Positions 25,744 through 35,798 of a stretch of DNA of 64,000 nt are shown one piece after another. The DNA comes from RGIG7111 sp036839975. Its GTDB lineage: Bacteria; Bacillota; Clostridia; Peptostreptococcales; Anaerovoracaceae. The stretch is taken from contig DAISVU010000001.1 of the NCBI GenBank assembly GCA_036839975.1, forward strand, positions 117,166-181,165, given 5' to 3'. Every line of letters starts with the position of its first letter. Position 1 is the first letter of the stretch. The notes below the pieces were generated by a model, which saw only the letters and a list, made by a program, of their open reading frames with translations, had not been told where the DNA came from and did no database searches. The position numbers were made by a program, and so were the translations under genes.

Positions 25744-28700
25744 ACGGATCGAAATGCGTGGCTTCAAGTCATTTGCAGAGCCGGTTACAATAGAATTCGA
25801 TGAGGGGATAACATGCATTGTAGGACCGAACGGTAGCGGGAAAAGCAATATAAGCGATGCCGTGAGATGGGTTTTGGGCGAACAGAGCCCGAAAATGCTG
25901 CGTGGCGGCAAGATGGAAGAGGTCATTTTTTCAGGAACGGAAAGCAGAAAGTCAAGAGGTATGGCAGAGGTCACCTTGGTAATTGATAATTCCGGGGGGA
26001 TGCTGCCTATAGATTATAATGAGGTTGCCATAACCAGACGCATGTACCGTTCGGGGGAGAGTGAATATGCTATAAACAACAATCAGTGCAGGCTCCGAGA
26101 TATACGAGAACTTATAATGGATACGGGCATAGGAGTAGACGGATATTCACTGATAGGTCAAGGAAAGATAGCTGACATCGTAAGTAATAAAACTGAAAGC
26201 AGGAGAGAAATATTTGAAGAAGTTGCCGGAATTGTCATGTACAGGACAAGAAAAGAAGAGACTGAAAGAAAACTCAGATCTACGACAGATAATCTTGACA
26301 GAATCAATGATATAGTGTGGGAGATAGAAGGCCGTATTGGCAGGCTCAAAAAGGACAGTGAAAAAGCTGTAGAGTATCTTAAGCTTAAAGAAAGGTACAA
26401 GGAGCTCGAAATAAACATAATATTAAAAAATATCGAAAGTGCCGATCTTAAAAATGAATATCTCCGGGATGATATAATTCAACTTGAGGAGAATATCGCT
26501 GAAAAAAAAGAGCTTGCTAAAAATACGGATGAGGAACTTGCCGAAAACAGGGACAGAAGTGAAGAGCTGACAAAGCTGAATAATGAAGCACGCGACCGCC
26601 TCATGGCAAGCACAGAGGAAATCAGCCGTCTTACAGGGGAAAAACAGCTTACGGAGGAACGCCTTGATGCAATAGAAAAAGACAGCCAGAGGCTTGCAGA
26701 AGAACTTGCTTCAATTAAGGAAAAATCGGATCGTGAGGAACGTAATGCGGGTGAGATAAGAGAAAAGAAACGTGAAATAGACAGAGTTGCTTTGAAACTC
26801 GAGCAGGAGCTTAATGATATGATGCGTGATCACAAAAGGATTGCATCTGAGATGACATCGATAAGCGAAGTGATAGCTGACAAGAGAAACGAGCTTTTCA
26901 AAGTACATGGTGCAGTATCTTCAAAGAAAGAAGAGGCGGCCGGACTTGAGAGCCTTAAAGAGACGCTTAGATCGAGGCGGCATGATATCAAATCCGAAAA
27001 AGATCAGAAGGAAGGGAACAATAAGGATACACTTGACAATTTAAACAGGGCGAGAACTGAATATGAAGATATGACAAAACAATTCGAGGCTTTAAAGGAG
27101 GAAATCAAAGAACTTTCAGCTTTTCATGAAAAGGATATCAAGAATGCTAAGGTGATATCGAATAATATCGAAAAAAGCAAGGTCGAAGTGGGAATAATGA
27201 CGGCTAGAAAGAAGACCATAGAAGAAATGGAAGCAAATTATGAAGGATACAGCCGTGCTGTAAAATTCGTGATGAAGGAAGATATAGACGGGATAGAAGG
27301 AACCGTGGCGGAATTGATTACAGTGCGAAGGGGGTATGAAACCGCGGTTGAGACAGCTCTTGGCGGACATCTTCAAAATATCATCTGCAGAGATGATGAA
27401 AGCGCGAAGAGAGCCATTGCAAGGCTGAAAGAAAGCAAAGAAGGCAGACTTACATTTTTGCCGATAAGTTCTATAAGGGCGCATCCGATAAAAGACAAAA
27501 CCCTCGAATCAGCAAAGGGTTTTAATGGCTATGCATCGGAATATGCAGATCATGATGAGAAATATGCAAATGTAATGGACTTTCTGCTTGGCAGATTCGC
27601 TGTCACAGATAATATGGACAGTGCGGTTAAGTTTGCGAAAAAAAGTCCTTTCGGCCTTAAGTATGTGACGATCGAAGGTGAACTTATAAATGCGGGCGGA
27701 GCAATAACCGGAGGAAGATATAAAAACAGTACTGCAAACTTGCTCAAAAGGAGAGCTGAGATAACAGCCCTTGAAAAAAAACTCGAATCTGCTGAAAAAG
27801 AAATAAAGAAAGCTGAAGAACAGGTAAGCGAGATAAATGCGGAAATCTTATCAATAAAGAAAAAGATGACTGGGCATGAGGAACGTTTGCATCGGTTTGA
27901 GATGGATATAGTCATAAGGGAAAATTCGATAAAGGCTATGGAAAACTCGGTTCTGGAATTTAAAACGAGCAGCGAAACTTGGCAGCGTGAGCTTTCAGAT
28001 ATAGAAAAAGAACTGAGAGTTTCAGACGGAATGATTGGAAAATTAAAAGAGGATATAGAAAACGGAGAAAACTCGCTGAAAGCAATTGAGCAGGAACTGG
28101 AAGAAAGGCAGAATACTTATTCAGAAAAGAAAGCATATCTGGATGAGGCAAATGAAATGATAACCGGGGCAAGAGTGGATAAGATCGCTGCGCAGACTGA
28201 AAAACAAAATGCGGACAGATTAGCTGAACGTGTTGAAAGCGCACTTTTTGAACTTGTGGAAGAAAGGAAGACAAAAGAGGCTGCTCTCGCTGCCATTGAG
28301 GTTGAAAAAGAAAGCCTGATTGCGGACGGTACCGGCGTTGAAGATAAGGTAAGGGAAAAGCAAGCGGCTAAAGCAGACATAGAAAAGTATATCAGAGTAC
28401 TGTCAGATGAGCGGGCACGGGTAACGCAGGCGGTCGATAAGATGACGAGGCTTGCTGACAGCGTAAACACAGAACTCGCATCTTTACAGGACAGCAAATA
28501 TGAAGTTGAGATAAAAAAAGCAAGACAGGAAACGTATATAGATAATTTAAAGAACAAGCTTTGGGAAAACTTTGAAGTGTCATTTGCGCAGGCACAGTCT
28601 ATAAAAAACCAGGACTTTGTTATGACACCGGCCGTCAAAGAGAGCAGGAGCATCGTGGAAAGAATGAGAGAGCTCGGTGATGTGAACGTGGGAGCAATAA

Positions 28701-29296
28701 AAGAATATGAATCTATAAGTGAGCGATATCGGTTTTTGACTGAACAGCGTGACGATATTATTAAGTCTATGGATTCGCTCAATAATATCATTGTAGATAT
28801 GGACAGAACCATAAAGGCGAAGTTCCGAGAAAGCTTCGATATGGTAGTGATCAACTTTGAAAAGGTTTTTAAAGATCTCTTCGGAGGAGGACATGCACAG
28901 CTCCTGCTTCAGGACGAATCAGACCCTCTGACCTCTACTATCGATATAGTGGCGCAACCTCCCGGTAAGGCACTCAAAAATATCAACCTGCTTTCGGGCG
29001 GAGAAAAGGCGATGACGGCTATTGCACTGATGTTTGCAGTGCTTAAAACCAAGCCTACGCCGTTTTGTATACTCGATGAGGTTGAGGCGGCACTGGACGA
29101 TGCGAATATAGATAGATTTGGAACATATCTTAAATCGTCATTTAAAGACATACAGTTTGCACTCGTAACACATAAAAAGGCTACGATGGAATATGCGGAT
29201 GCATTGTACGGAGTTACGATGCCTGAACAGGGGGTATCAAAGGTCTTGTCCCTGAAGATGGAAGACATTCAGAAGAGAGAAGTTTCGCCGGATTAA
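25733..29296 (+). CDS. smc: Chromosome partition protein SMC
   Basis: ATPase of the SMC-ScpAB condensin. 1187 residues, the usual length. Walker A GPNGSGKSNISDAVRWVLGEQSP near residue 32; two long coiled coils (about 170-500 and 680-1015); hinge at about 515-660 (EGTVAELITVRRGYETAVETALG); ABC signature NLLSGGEKAMTAIAL and Walker B FCILDEVEAALDD near 1090-1130. Start ATG 25733 overlaps rnc. scpA and scpB are at 5.4-6.7 kb, so all three subunits lie in this window but in two loci. Located on the chromosome in the cytosol. Confidence 0.97.
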   Translation: MYFKRIEMRGFKSFAEPVTIEFDEGITCIVGPNGSGKSNISDAVRWVLGEQSPKMLRGGKMEEVIFSGTESRKSRGMAEVTLVIDNSGGMLPIDYNEVAITRRMYRSGESEYAINNNQCRLRDIRELIMDTGIGVDGYSLIGQGKIADIVSNKTESRREIFEEVAGIVMYRTRKEETERKLRSTTDNLDRINDIVWEIEGRIGRLKKDSEKAVEYLKLKERYKELEINIILKNIESADLKNEYLRDDIIQLEENIAEKKELAKNTDEELAENRDRSEELTKLNNEARDRLMASTEEISRLTGEKQLTEERLDAIEKDSQRLAEELASIKEKSDREERNAGEIREKKREIDRVALKLEQELNDMMRDHKRIASEMTSISEVIADKRNELFKVHGAVSSKKEEAAGLESLKETLRSRRHDIKSEKDQKEGNNKDTLDNLNRARTEYEDMTKQFEALKEEIKELSAFHEKDIKNAKVISNNIEKSKVEVGIMTARKKTIEEMEANYEGYSRAVKFVMKEDIDGIEGTVAELITVRRGYETAVETALGGHLQNIICRDDESAKRAIARLKESKEGRLTFLPISSIRAHPIKDKTLESAKGFNGYASEYADHDEKYANVMDFLLGRFAVTDNMDSAVKFAKKSPFGLKYVTIEGELINAGGAITGGRYKNSTANLLKRRAEITALEKKLESAEKEIKKAEEQVSEINAEILSIKKKMTGHEERLHRFEMDIVIRENSIKAMENSVLEFKTSSETWQRELSDIEKELRVSDGMIGKLKEDIENGENSLKAIEQELEERQNTYSEKKAYLDEANEMITGARVDKIAAQTEKQNADRLAERVESALFELVEERKTKEAALAAIEVEKESLIADGTGVEDKVREKQAAKADIEKYIRVLSDERARVTQAVDKMTRLADSVNTELASLQDSKYEVEIKKARQETYIDNLKNKLWENFEVSFAQAQSIKNQDFVMTPAVKESRSIVERMRELGDVNVGAIKEYESISERYRFLTEQRDDIIKSMDSLNNIIVDMDRTIKAKFRESFDMVVINFEKVFKDLFGGGHAQLLLQDESDPLTSTIDIVAQPPGKALKNINLLSGGEKAMTAIALMFAVLKTKPTPFCILDEVEAALDDANIDRFGTYLKSSFKDIQFALVTHKKATMEYADALYGVTMPEQGVSKVLSLKMEDIQKREVSPD

Positions 29297-29390
29297 AAGA
29301 TTCGGACGGCAGGACAGGTCTTAAAAGTATAAATCCACTATTAGCGAAAAAACGGAAATCAGGCTGGTAACGGCTTATACAGGAGAAAAA

Positions 29391-30284
29391 ATGATATTTG
29401 GAAAAAAGCAGTCATTCTTTGGAAGATTGTCGGCGAAGATAGGCGATGCTGTGATGGGGCGTCCTGCTATCGATGAAGAAATGTATGATGAGCTCGAAGA
29501 AGCATTGATAACATCGGACATGGGCATGGATACGACAATGAATATCATCGAGCGCCTAAAAAAAGAAGTAAAAAGCAAATGGCCGGAACCTGAAGAAGTC
29601 CCCGGCATGCTGCGCGATATCATATCCGATATGATGGATAAGGGTGAAAAGAATAAGCTAAGCGATGAAAAGCCCCTTGTAATACTGATGATCGGTATCA
29701 ATGGCGGCGGTAAGACAACAAGCATAGGCAAGATCGCGTATAAGTGCATAAAAAGCGGAAAATCGGTGCTGCTTGCCGCAGCTGACACTTTCAGAGCGGC
29801 TGCCGCAGATCAGCTGGCCATATGGGCTGAAAGAGTCGGCGTTGATATCATAAGGCATCAGGAAGGCTCAGATCCTTCAGCAGTAATATTTGATGCAATC
29901 GCGGCATCTAAAGCACGCGGTACGGATGTGCTCATATGCGATACTGCGGGGAGGCTCCAGACAAAGAAAAATCTGATGGATGAACTTGCGAAAATGAACA
30001 GGATAATTGACAGGGACTATCCTGAAGCCGTACGCGAAACACTTTTGGTTATTGACGCCACGACAGGGAAAAATGCTATATCTCAGGTTAAGGAATTTAA
30101 CGAAAGTACACAGATATCCGGTATTGTTCTGACCAAACTCGATGGAACGGCACGTGGCGGAATAGTTGTCACAATAGCATATGAATTCGATATGCCTGTT
30201 AAATACATAGGAGTAGGCGAAGGGATGGAAGACCTTCAGGAGTTTGATCCCCATGAGTTTGCGGGAGGGATCATAGATGAGTAA
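29391..30284 (+). CDS. ftsY: Signal recognition particle receptor FtsY
   Basis: SRP GTPase at the membrane that receives ribosome-nascent-chain complexes from Ffh and SRP RNA (found at 45.7 kb). 297 residues with no acidic A domain, so only N and G domains. The G1 loop GINGGGKTTSIGKIA near residue 105, DTFRAAAADQLAIWAER near 135, DTAGRLQTKKNLMDEL near 185, TKLDGTARGG near 245 and the final GVGEGMEDLQEFDP are all present. The smc-ftsY order is widespread in Firmicutes. ATG with a GGAG site. Confidence 0.97.
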   Translation: MIFGKKQSFFGRLSAKIGDAVMGRPAIDEEMYDELEEALITSDMGMDTTMNIIERLKKEVKSKWPEPEEVPGMLRDIISDMMDKGEKNKLSDEKPLVILMIGINGGGKTTSIGKIAYKCIKSGKSVLLAAADTFRAAAADQLAIWAERVGVDIIRHQEGSDPSAVIFDAIAASKARGTDVLICDTAGRLQTKKNLMDELAKMNRIIDRDYPEAVRETLLVIDATTGKNAISQVKEFNESTQISGIVLTKLDGTARGGIVVTIAYEFDMPVKYIGVGEGMEDLQEFDPHEFAGGIIDE

Positions 30285-31620
30285 GCCGGTTGTTGCTATC
30301 GTAGGGAGACCAAATGTCGGAAAATCGACTTTCTTCAACCGCATAGCAGGAAAGCGCATTGCTATCGTTGATGATGTTCCTGGAGTTACCAGAGACAGGA
30401 TATATACTGAAGCCGACTGGAACGGCGTGAAGTTTGCAATTATAGATACAGGCGGTATAGAGCCGGACAGCAGTGATATAATACTTTCACAGATGAGAGA
30501 ACAGGCAAAGCTGGCCATGGATATGGCAGATGTCATCGTTTTTATGACAGACGGGAAGGAAGGGCTTACGGCGGCAGACCGTGAGGTTGCAATGATGCTG
30601 AGACGCACCGGAAAGCCTGTTATACTGACAGTAAATAAAGTTGACAAAGGGACGGGAGACGATCTGTATGATTTTTATGAGCTTGGGCTTGGTGAGCCTT
30701 TTGCCGTTTCATCGGCCAACATGCTCGGTCTGGGCGATCTGCTCGATGAGATAACAGTGAATTTTCCGGAAAGGCAGGTTCAGGAAAAGGCGGAGGCTGT
30801 AAAAATTGCAGTAATAGGAAAACCGAATGTCGGCAAATCATCTCTTATAAACAGAATATTGGGTGAAAACAGAGTTATCGTGTCGCCGGTTGCAGGAACT
30901 ACGCGGGATTCGACAGACACTCCGTTTGAACAGAACGGCGAAAAGTACATACTGATAGATACGGCAGGAATAAGAAAAAAAAGCAAGGTTTCGGATAACG
31001 TAGAAAGATTCAGTGTTATAAGGGCGGTTGCAGCTATCGAAAGATGTGATGTCTGCGTGTTGATGATAGACGCTTCGGAAGGACTTACGGATCAGGATAA
31101 AAAGATAGCCGGGGTTGCGCATGAGGCAGGAAAGGGTATAATAGTTGCAATAAATAAATGGGATCTTATTAAAAAGGACAGCGGTACTATGAAGGCTTTT
31201 AAGAAAAGACTTGCTGATGAACTGCAGTTTATGGCATATGCTCCTTCGATATTCATCTCTGTACTTAAAAGCCAGAGAGTTGACCGGGTCATTTCGATGG
31301 CAAAAACGGTTTCAGAAAATAGGGCGATGCGGATACCTACAGGGCAGTTGAACAATCTAATAGCGGATGCGATGATGATGAATCAGCCGCCGGCGGACAA
31401 GGGGAGAAGACTTAAGATATATTATGCGGCACAAATAGGTGTGAAACCGCCATTGTTTGTGTTTCAGTTGAATTCCCGAGATCTGATGCATTTTTCATAT
31501 TCGCGATATCTGGAAAACAGGATAAGAGAGGCCTATGGATTTGCAGGTACTTCGATAAAATTTGTGTTCAGGGAAAAAGGTGACAATAACGATGCATTTT
31601 CATGTTATAGGAGATCTTGA
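30277..31620 (+). CDS. der: Ribosome biogenesis GTPase Der (EngA)
   Basis: Double GTPase needed for 50S assembly. 447 residues: first G domain GRPNVGKSTFFNRIAG near residue 10 with DTGGIEP; second G domain GKPNVGKSSLINRILG near 185 with DTAGIRKKSKV and NKWD; C-terminal KH-like domain about 360-440. Overlaps ftsY by 8 nt at the 5' end and the PlsY reading frame at the 3' end. Essential in most bacteria. No irregularity seen. Confidence 0.97.
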   Translation: MSKPVVAIVGRPNVGKSTFFNRIAGKRIAIVDDVPGVTRDRIYTEADWNGVKFAIIDTGGIEPDSSDIILSQMREQAKLAMDMADVIVFMTDGKEGLTAADREVAMMLRRTGKPVILTVNKVDKGTGDDLYDFYELGLGEPFAVSSANMLGLGDLLDEITVNFPERQVQEKAEAVKIAVIGKPNVGKSSLINRILGENRVIVSPVAGTTRDSTDTPFEQNGEKYILIDTAGIRKKSKVSDNVERFSVIRAVAAIERCDVCVLMIDASEGLTDQDKKIAGVAHEAGKGIIVAINKWDLIKKDSGTMKAFKKRLADELQFMAYAPSIFISVLKSQRVDRVISMAKTVSENRAMRIPTGQLNNLIADAMMMNQPPADKGRRLKIYYAAQIGVKPPLFVFQLNSRDLMHFSYSRYLENRIREAYGFAGTSIKFVFREKGDNNDAFSCYRRS

Positions 31621-32230
31621 AGGGCCTGCGGAGATAGCGGTTATAGCGCTTCTGACAGCGATTACGTATTTTTTGGGCAATATTAACCCCGCCGCTATTC
31701 AGGCGCGCGCGCACGGCCTCAATATAAAAGAAGAGGGCAGCGGCAACGCAGGTACAACAAATATTACGAGAGTTCTGGGCATAAAAGCGGGTATCATTAC
31801 ACTTGTTATTGATATATTAAAGGGAGCTGCTGCTGTATTTTTCGGAAGATATACGGCTGGTGAAGATTTTGCAATGCTGTGCGCATTTGCAGTGTTTGTG
31901 GGACATGTATGGCCGGTTGTTTATAAATTCAAAGGGGGAAAAGGTGTAGCAACTGCATTCGGAGCCCTTACGGCACTTGAGCCGGGAATGGGGCTCACAG
32001 CGCTTCTTCTGGTAGTTTTAGGCGTAATTTCGACACAGCGTATGTCGGGCGGTTCGATAGTGGGTGCCGTGACGTTTCCGTTTGTTGTCTGGTTTTTTAA
32101 ACCCGAATTTCTACCTATAGGAATAATATTGGCAATTATAGTTTTTTTTAAGCACTGGAGTAATATAGTACGGATGGCTAAAGGTGAGGAACCTAAGCTG
32201 AGTTTCAGAAAATCAAAGGAGAAGAAATGA
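31592..32230 (+). CDS. plsY: Acyl-phosphate:glycerol-3-phosphate acyltransferase PlsY
   Basis: Membrane enzyme that transfers the acyl group from PlsX's acyl-phosphate to glycerol-3-phosphate. 212 residues from ATG 31592 (AAAGGTGA upstream), overlapping der by 29 nt. Five to six hydrophobic segments. Family motifs: GSGNAGTTNITRVLG near residue 45 (motif 1), KGGKGVATAFGA near 113 (motif 2), and HWSNI near 190 (motif 3). It is followed by gpsA, which makes the substrate glycerol-3-phosphate. Reading could also start further upstream, but the ribosome site favours 31592. Confidence 0.94.
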   Translation: MHFHVIGDLEGPAEIAVIALLTAITYFLGNINPAAIQARAHGLNIKEEGSGNAGTTNITRVLGIKAGIITLVIDILKGAAAVFFGRYTAGEDFAMLCAFAVFVGHVWPVVYKFKGGKGVATAFGALTALEPGMGLTALLLVVLGVISTQRMSGGSIVGAVTFPFVVWFFKPEFLPIGIILAIIVFFKHWSNIVRMAKGEEPKLSFRKSKEKK

Positions 32231-33222
32231 AAAAAATAGGCATGATAGGTGCAGGCAGCTGGGGGACGGCACTTGCGACAACACTTAGTGACAAAGGGCA
32301 CAATGTAAAGATATGGGATAAGGATGAGGTGCATCTCAATGCACTTATACATGACAGGGAAAACAAAAAGTATCTTCCGGGTGTAAATTTCGGAGATAAT
32401 CTGAATGTGGAAACCTCTATTGAGGAGACTGTAGACGGTGTTGAAATGATACTCTTTTCAGTACCTGCCCAGTATTTCAGGGACGCGTTCAAATCTGTTC
32501 TGCCGCATATAAAACCTGAAACAATCATAGTAAACGTTGCAAAAGGCATAGAACAAAAGAGTTTGATGAGGCTTTCCGAGATCACGTTTGAAAAACTTCC
32601 TAATGTAGGATATGCGGTGCTGTCAGGGCCGTCACATGCCGAAGAGGTCGGTCTGAAGCTTCCTACAACTGTATCCGTAGCTGCAAATGACTTAAAGCTT
32701 GCAGAGGAAGTGCAGGATATATTCATTACTGAAAGATTCAGAGTGTATACAAGTTCGGATATGGTGGGTCTTGAACTTGGAGGCGCTCTCAAAAATATAA
32801 TAGCGCTGGGCGCCGGCATATCGGACGGTATGGGATTCGGCGACAATGCAAAGGCAGCTCTCATTATGAGAGGAATAGCTGAGATCACAAGACTTGGAAT
32901 CGCCTTGGGTGCGCAGCCGGAAACATTTGCAGGTCTTGCAGGTGTTGGCGATCTTATTGTTACATGCACCAGCATGCATTCCAGGAACAGAAGGTGCGGC
33001 ATAATGATAGGTGAAGGCATGTCTCCGAAAGAAGCTATTGAAAAAGTGGGAATGGTCGTTGAGGGGATGTTTACAGCAGAAGCCGCTTATCAGCTGGCGC
33101 AGCGTGTAAAGGTCGAGATGCCGATAACTGAGCAGATATATAAGGCTATACAGGGTGAAGTTGATCCGCGAGATGCTGTAAACAATCTTATGACAAGAGA
33201 AAGAAAGCATGAGCAGGCGTAA
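32227..33222 (+). CDS. gpsA: Glycerol-3-phosphate dehydrogenase [NAD(P)+]
   Basis: Reduces dihydroxyacetone phosphate to glycerol-3-phosphate for phospholipid synthesis; soluble enzyme. 331 residues. Rossmann motif MIGAGSWGTALA near residue 5, the VAKGIEQKSL segment near 105, LSGPSHAEEV near 135, the catalytic lysine region GALKNIIALGAGISDGMGFGDN near 190. Start ATG overlaps plsY's end by 4 nt and the end overlaps miaB by 14 nt. With plsX and plsY it forms a phosphatidic-acid synthesis set. Confidence 0.96.
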   Translation: MKKIGMIGAGSWGTALATTLSDKGHNVKIWDKDEVHLNALIHDRENKKYLPGVNFGDNLNVETSIEETVDGVEMILFSVPAQYFRDAFKSVLPHIKPETIIVNVAKGIEQKSLMRLSEITFEKLPNVGYAVLSGPSHAEEVGLKLPTTVSVAANDLKLAEEVQDIFITERFRVYTSSDMVGLELGGALKNIIALGAGISDGMGFGDNAKAALIMRGIAEITRLGIALGAQPETFAGLAGVGDLIVTCTSMHSRNRRCGIMIGEGMSPKEAIEKVGMVVEGMFTAEAAYQLAQRVKVEMPITEQIYKAIQGEVDPRDAVNNLMTRERKHEQA

Positions 33223-34540
33223 ATATTTTATAAAAACATTCGGATGTCAGATGAATGAACACGACTCTGAGATTATAGCGGGAATGCTGTCGGACATGAA
33301 CATGGAAGAGACGGAAGGCGCAGAGGAGGCGGGTATAGTTATCTTCAATACATGCAGTGTCAGGGAAAATGCGGATAAGCGCTTCTTCGGGATGCTTGGC
33401 AGTATTAAGAAAAAAAAGATGGAGGATCCGGGATTTTTAGTATGCGTATGCGGATGCATGATGCAGCAGCAGATTGTGATCGACAGAATAAAGGAAAAAT
33501 ATCCATGGATAGATATTATATTTGGCACGCATAATATACACGAATTTCCAAGGCTCATAAGAAATGTGCTTGATTCAAAGGAGCCGCAGATAGATATATG
33601 GGATGATAGCTGTGAGATCGTCGAAGATCTTCCCTCAAAAAGACTTTTTAAGCATAAGGCGCTTGTAAGCATAATGTACGGATGCAACAATTTCTGTACT
33701 TATTGCATAGTGCCATATACAAGGGGCAGGGAAAAGAGCAGGAAGCCTGAGTATATAATAAACGAGATTGAAAAGCTTTCAAAAGACGGCGTAAGAGAAG
33801 TAATGCTGCTTGGTCAGAATGTAAACTCGTACAGAGGGGATGAAAGGACCGGTTTTGCAGAACTCATATATAGAATAAATGAGATAAAAGGAATAGACCG
33901 GATAAGATTTATGACATCTCATCCGAAGGATCTTTCAGATATACTGATAAAAGCGTACGGTGAATGTGATAGATTATGCAAAAATATACATCTTCCGGTG
34001 CAATCGGGAAGCAGCAGGATACTTGCCCGGATGAACAGGCATTATGACAGAGACGATTATATTCTTCTGATAGAGAAGTTGCGCGATGCAGTTCCTGATA
34101 TAACCATATCGACTGATATAATCGCAGGGTTTCCTGGAGAAACTGAGGATGATTTTGAAGATACGCTCAGCATTATTGAAAAAGTCAGATTCGACTCAGC
34201 ATTTACATTCCTGTATTCATTAAGACCGTGCACGCCGGCTGCCGGATACGAAGATCAGATACCGGATGATGTAAAACACAGGAGATTCAATGAAATGGTA
34301 GAGCTGATAAACAAGATATCAGCTGAAAAAAATAAACAGATGGAAGGCAGGACTGAACTGGTGCTGGTTGACGAAAGGAGTAAGAAAGATCCGTTGTCGT
34401 ACGCTGGCAGGACAGACGGCTTCAAACTGGTGAATTTCCCGGCAGGGGACAGTGATATGACAGGAATGATTGTACCCGTTATGATAACTGCAGGAAAGAC
34501 TTTCAGTCTGGAAGGCAGTCCGCTTTGCACGGGCTGGTAA
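33209..34540 (+). CDS. miaB: tRNA-2-methylthio-N6-dimethylallyladenosine synthase
   Basis: Radical-SAM methylthiotransferase that modifies adenosine 37 of tRNAs reading U-starting codons. 443 residues. N-terminal UPF0004 domain with three cluster Cys (TFGCQMNEHDSE, FNTCSVRENA, CGCMMQQ), radical SAM motif YGCNNFCTYCIVPYTRGRE near residue 150 (CxxxCxxC), and a C-terminal TRAM domain about 370-440. Needs two [4Fe-4S] clusters. Start ATG 33209 overlaps gpsA. A paralogue (MtaB or RimO) is less likely, given these motifs. Confidence 0.95.
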   Translation: MSRRKYFIKTFGCQMNEHDSEIIAGMLSDMNMEETEGAEEAGIVIFNTCSVRENADKRFFGMLGSIKKKKMEDPGFLVCVCGCMMQQQIVIDRIKEKYPWIDIIFGTHNIHEFPRLIRNVLDSKEPQIDIWDDSCEIVEDLPSKRLFKHKALVSIMYGCNNFCTYCIVPYTRGREKSRKPEYIINEIEKLSKDGVREVMLLGQNVNSYRGDERTGFAELIYRINEIKGIDRIRFMTSHPKDLSDILIKAYGECDRLCKNIHLPVQSGSSRILARMNRHYDRDDYILLIEKLRDAVPDITISTDIIAGFPGETEDDFEDTLSIIEKVRFDSAFTFLYSLRPCTPAAGYEDQIPDDVKHRRFNEMVELINKISAEKNKQMEGRTELVLVDERSKKDPLSYAGRTDGFKLVNFPAGDSDMTGMIVPVMITAGKTFSLEGSPLCTGW

Positions 34541-34547
34541 AAAAATT

Positions 34548-35798
34548 ATGAGTGATAACCAGGGCGGTTCCATAGGGAACAGAAAAAAACAGATAATAAG
34601 CATTGCGGTATTGCTTGCGCTGGTAGCGCTGACGGTATTTGCTATTAAACAGAGCGGGCAGGATCTCAATTTTAAAATGATTGCATCGACATTCAAGCAT
34701 ATGAACTATGGGTTTTTAATGCTTGCGCTGCTTTTCATGCTGTTGTTTATTCATATAGAGGGCAGGGCTCTGGCTGTTATAGCAAAGGCACTGGGATACC
34801 GACTCAGGCGGAAACAGACTTTTGTTTATGCAAGCGCTGATATATACTTTTCAGCAATAACGCCGTCAGCCACAGGCGGCCAGCCTGCATCGACTTATTA
34901 CATGATAAAGGACGGCATGAAGGGTTCCGAAGTGACACTCACACTGGTGCTTAACATACTTATGTATACATTATCGCTTATAATAATGGGGACCTGGGCA
35001 CTTATATGGAAATTTGAATTTCTGCTGGATTGCAGTCTTATATTTAAGCTTTTATATGTTATAGGTTATCTTTCACAGCTTCTGCTTTTGCTTCTGTGTT
35101 TTATGTGCATGTTCGCAAGAGAGCTTATCAGGCGTATAAGTCTGGCAGTTTTCAAAGGACTGCATAAAATAAAGCTTATAAAGAATATAGAAAAGTGGAT
35201 AGATTCTGCCAATACATTTATAGACAAATACAGCGCAAGCGTAAAGATCGCGCAAAGAAATCCGTTAATGATACTGAAGGCGCTTATAATGAATATTCTT
35301 CACAGAGTGGCATATTTTGGGATCGGATATTTCGTTTACAGGAGTCTGGGATTTGACAAATACGGTTTTGTAGATATCATGGCGATACAGCTTTTGCTGG
35401 CAATGGCGGTAAACAGTCTGCCGGTGCCCGGAGCTGTCGGAGTCGCGGAAGGAAATTTTCTTTCAGTTTTTAAAACAATATATGAAAAGACCGCTCTTAT
35501 GGTGGGTATGGTATATACGAGACTGATAAATTACTATATATGCTTCATAATGTGCGGTATCATAACAGCGGTGTATCATTTACGCATGAAAAGCAGGCAT
35601 AAAATCGGTAAAGGAAAGATAATATTTCAGGATGAGCAGATGGCGGCGCGGCTTAAAATGGAAAAGCAGGCGGCGCTTGCAGGCCACAGCATGCCGTCGG
35701 CAAATAAAGTTGACGGAAATGAAAAAATCGTGATAAGCATGGTAAAAGAGAGTAAAAATACATGCAGGATGCTGAATGAAAAGGATCAGGCGAAATGA
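34548..35798 (+). CDS. Flippase-like (LPG synthase transmembrane domain) membrane protein
   Basis: 416 residues with about eight hydrophobic segments, resembling the UPF0104 / lysylphosphatidylglycerol-synthase transmembrane domain family (the flippase half of MprF). The conserved SATGGQPASTYYMIKDG-type stretch near residue 105 and the MAVNSLPVPGAVGVAEG segment near 285 fit that family. No aminoacyl-transferase domain is attached, so lipid lysylation is not predicted; a lipid translocase role is inference. It lies 7 nt after miaB and overlaps pssA by 4 nt, at the head of a lipid gene block. Confidence 0.8.
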   Translation: MSDNQGGSIGNRKKQIISIAVLLALVALTVFAIKQSGQDLNFKMIASTFKHMNYGFLMLALLFMLLFIHIEGRALAVIAKALGYRLRRKQTFVYASADIYFSAITPSATGGQPASTYYMIKDGMKGSEVTLTLVLNILMYTLSLIIMGTWALIWKFEFLLDCSLIFKLLYVIGYLSQLLLLLLCFMCMFARELIRRISLAVFKGLHKIKLIKNIEKWIDSANTFIDKYSASVKIAQRNPLMILKALIMNILHRVAYFGIGYFVYRSLGFDKYGFVDIMAIQLLLAMAVNSLPVPGAVGVAEGNFLSVFKTIYEKTALMVGMVYTRLINYYICFIMCGIITAVYHLRMKSRHKIGKGKIIFQDEQMAARLKMEKQAALAGHSMPSANKVDGNEKIVISMVKESKNTCRMLNEKDQAK

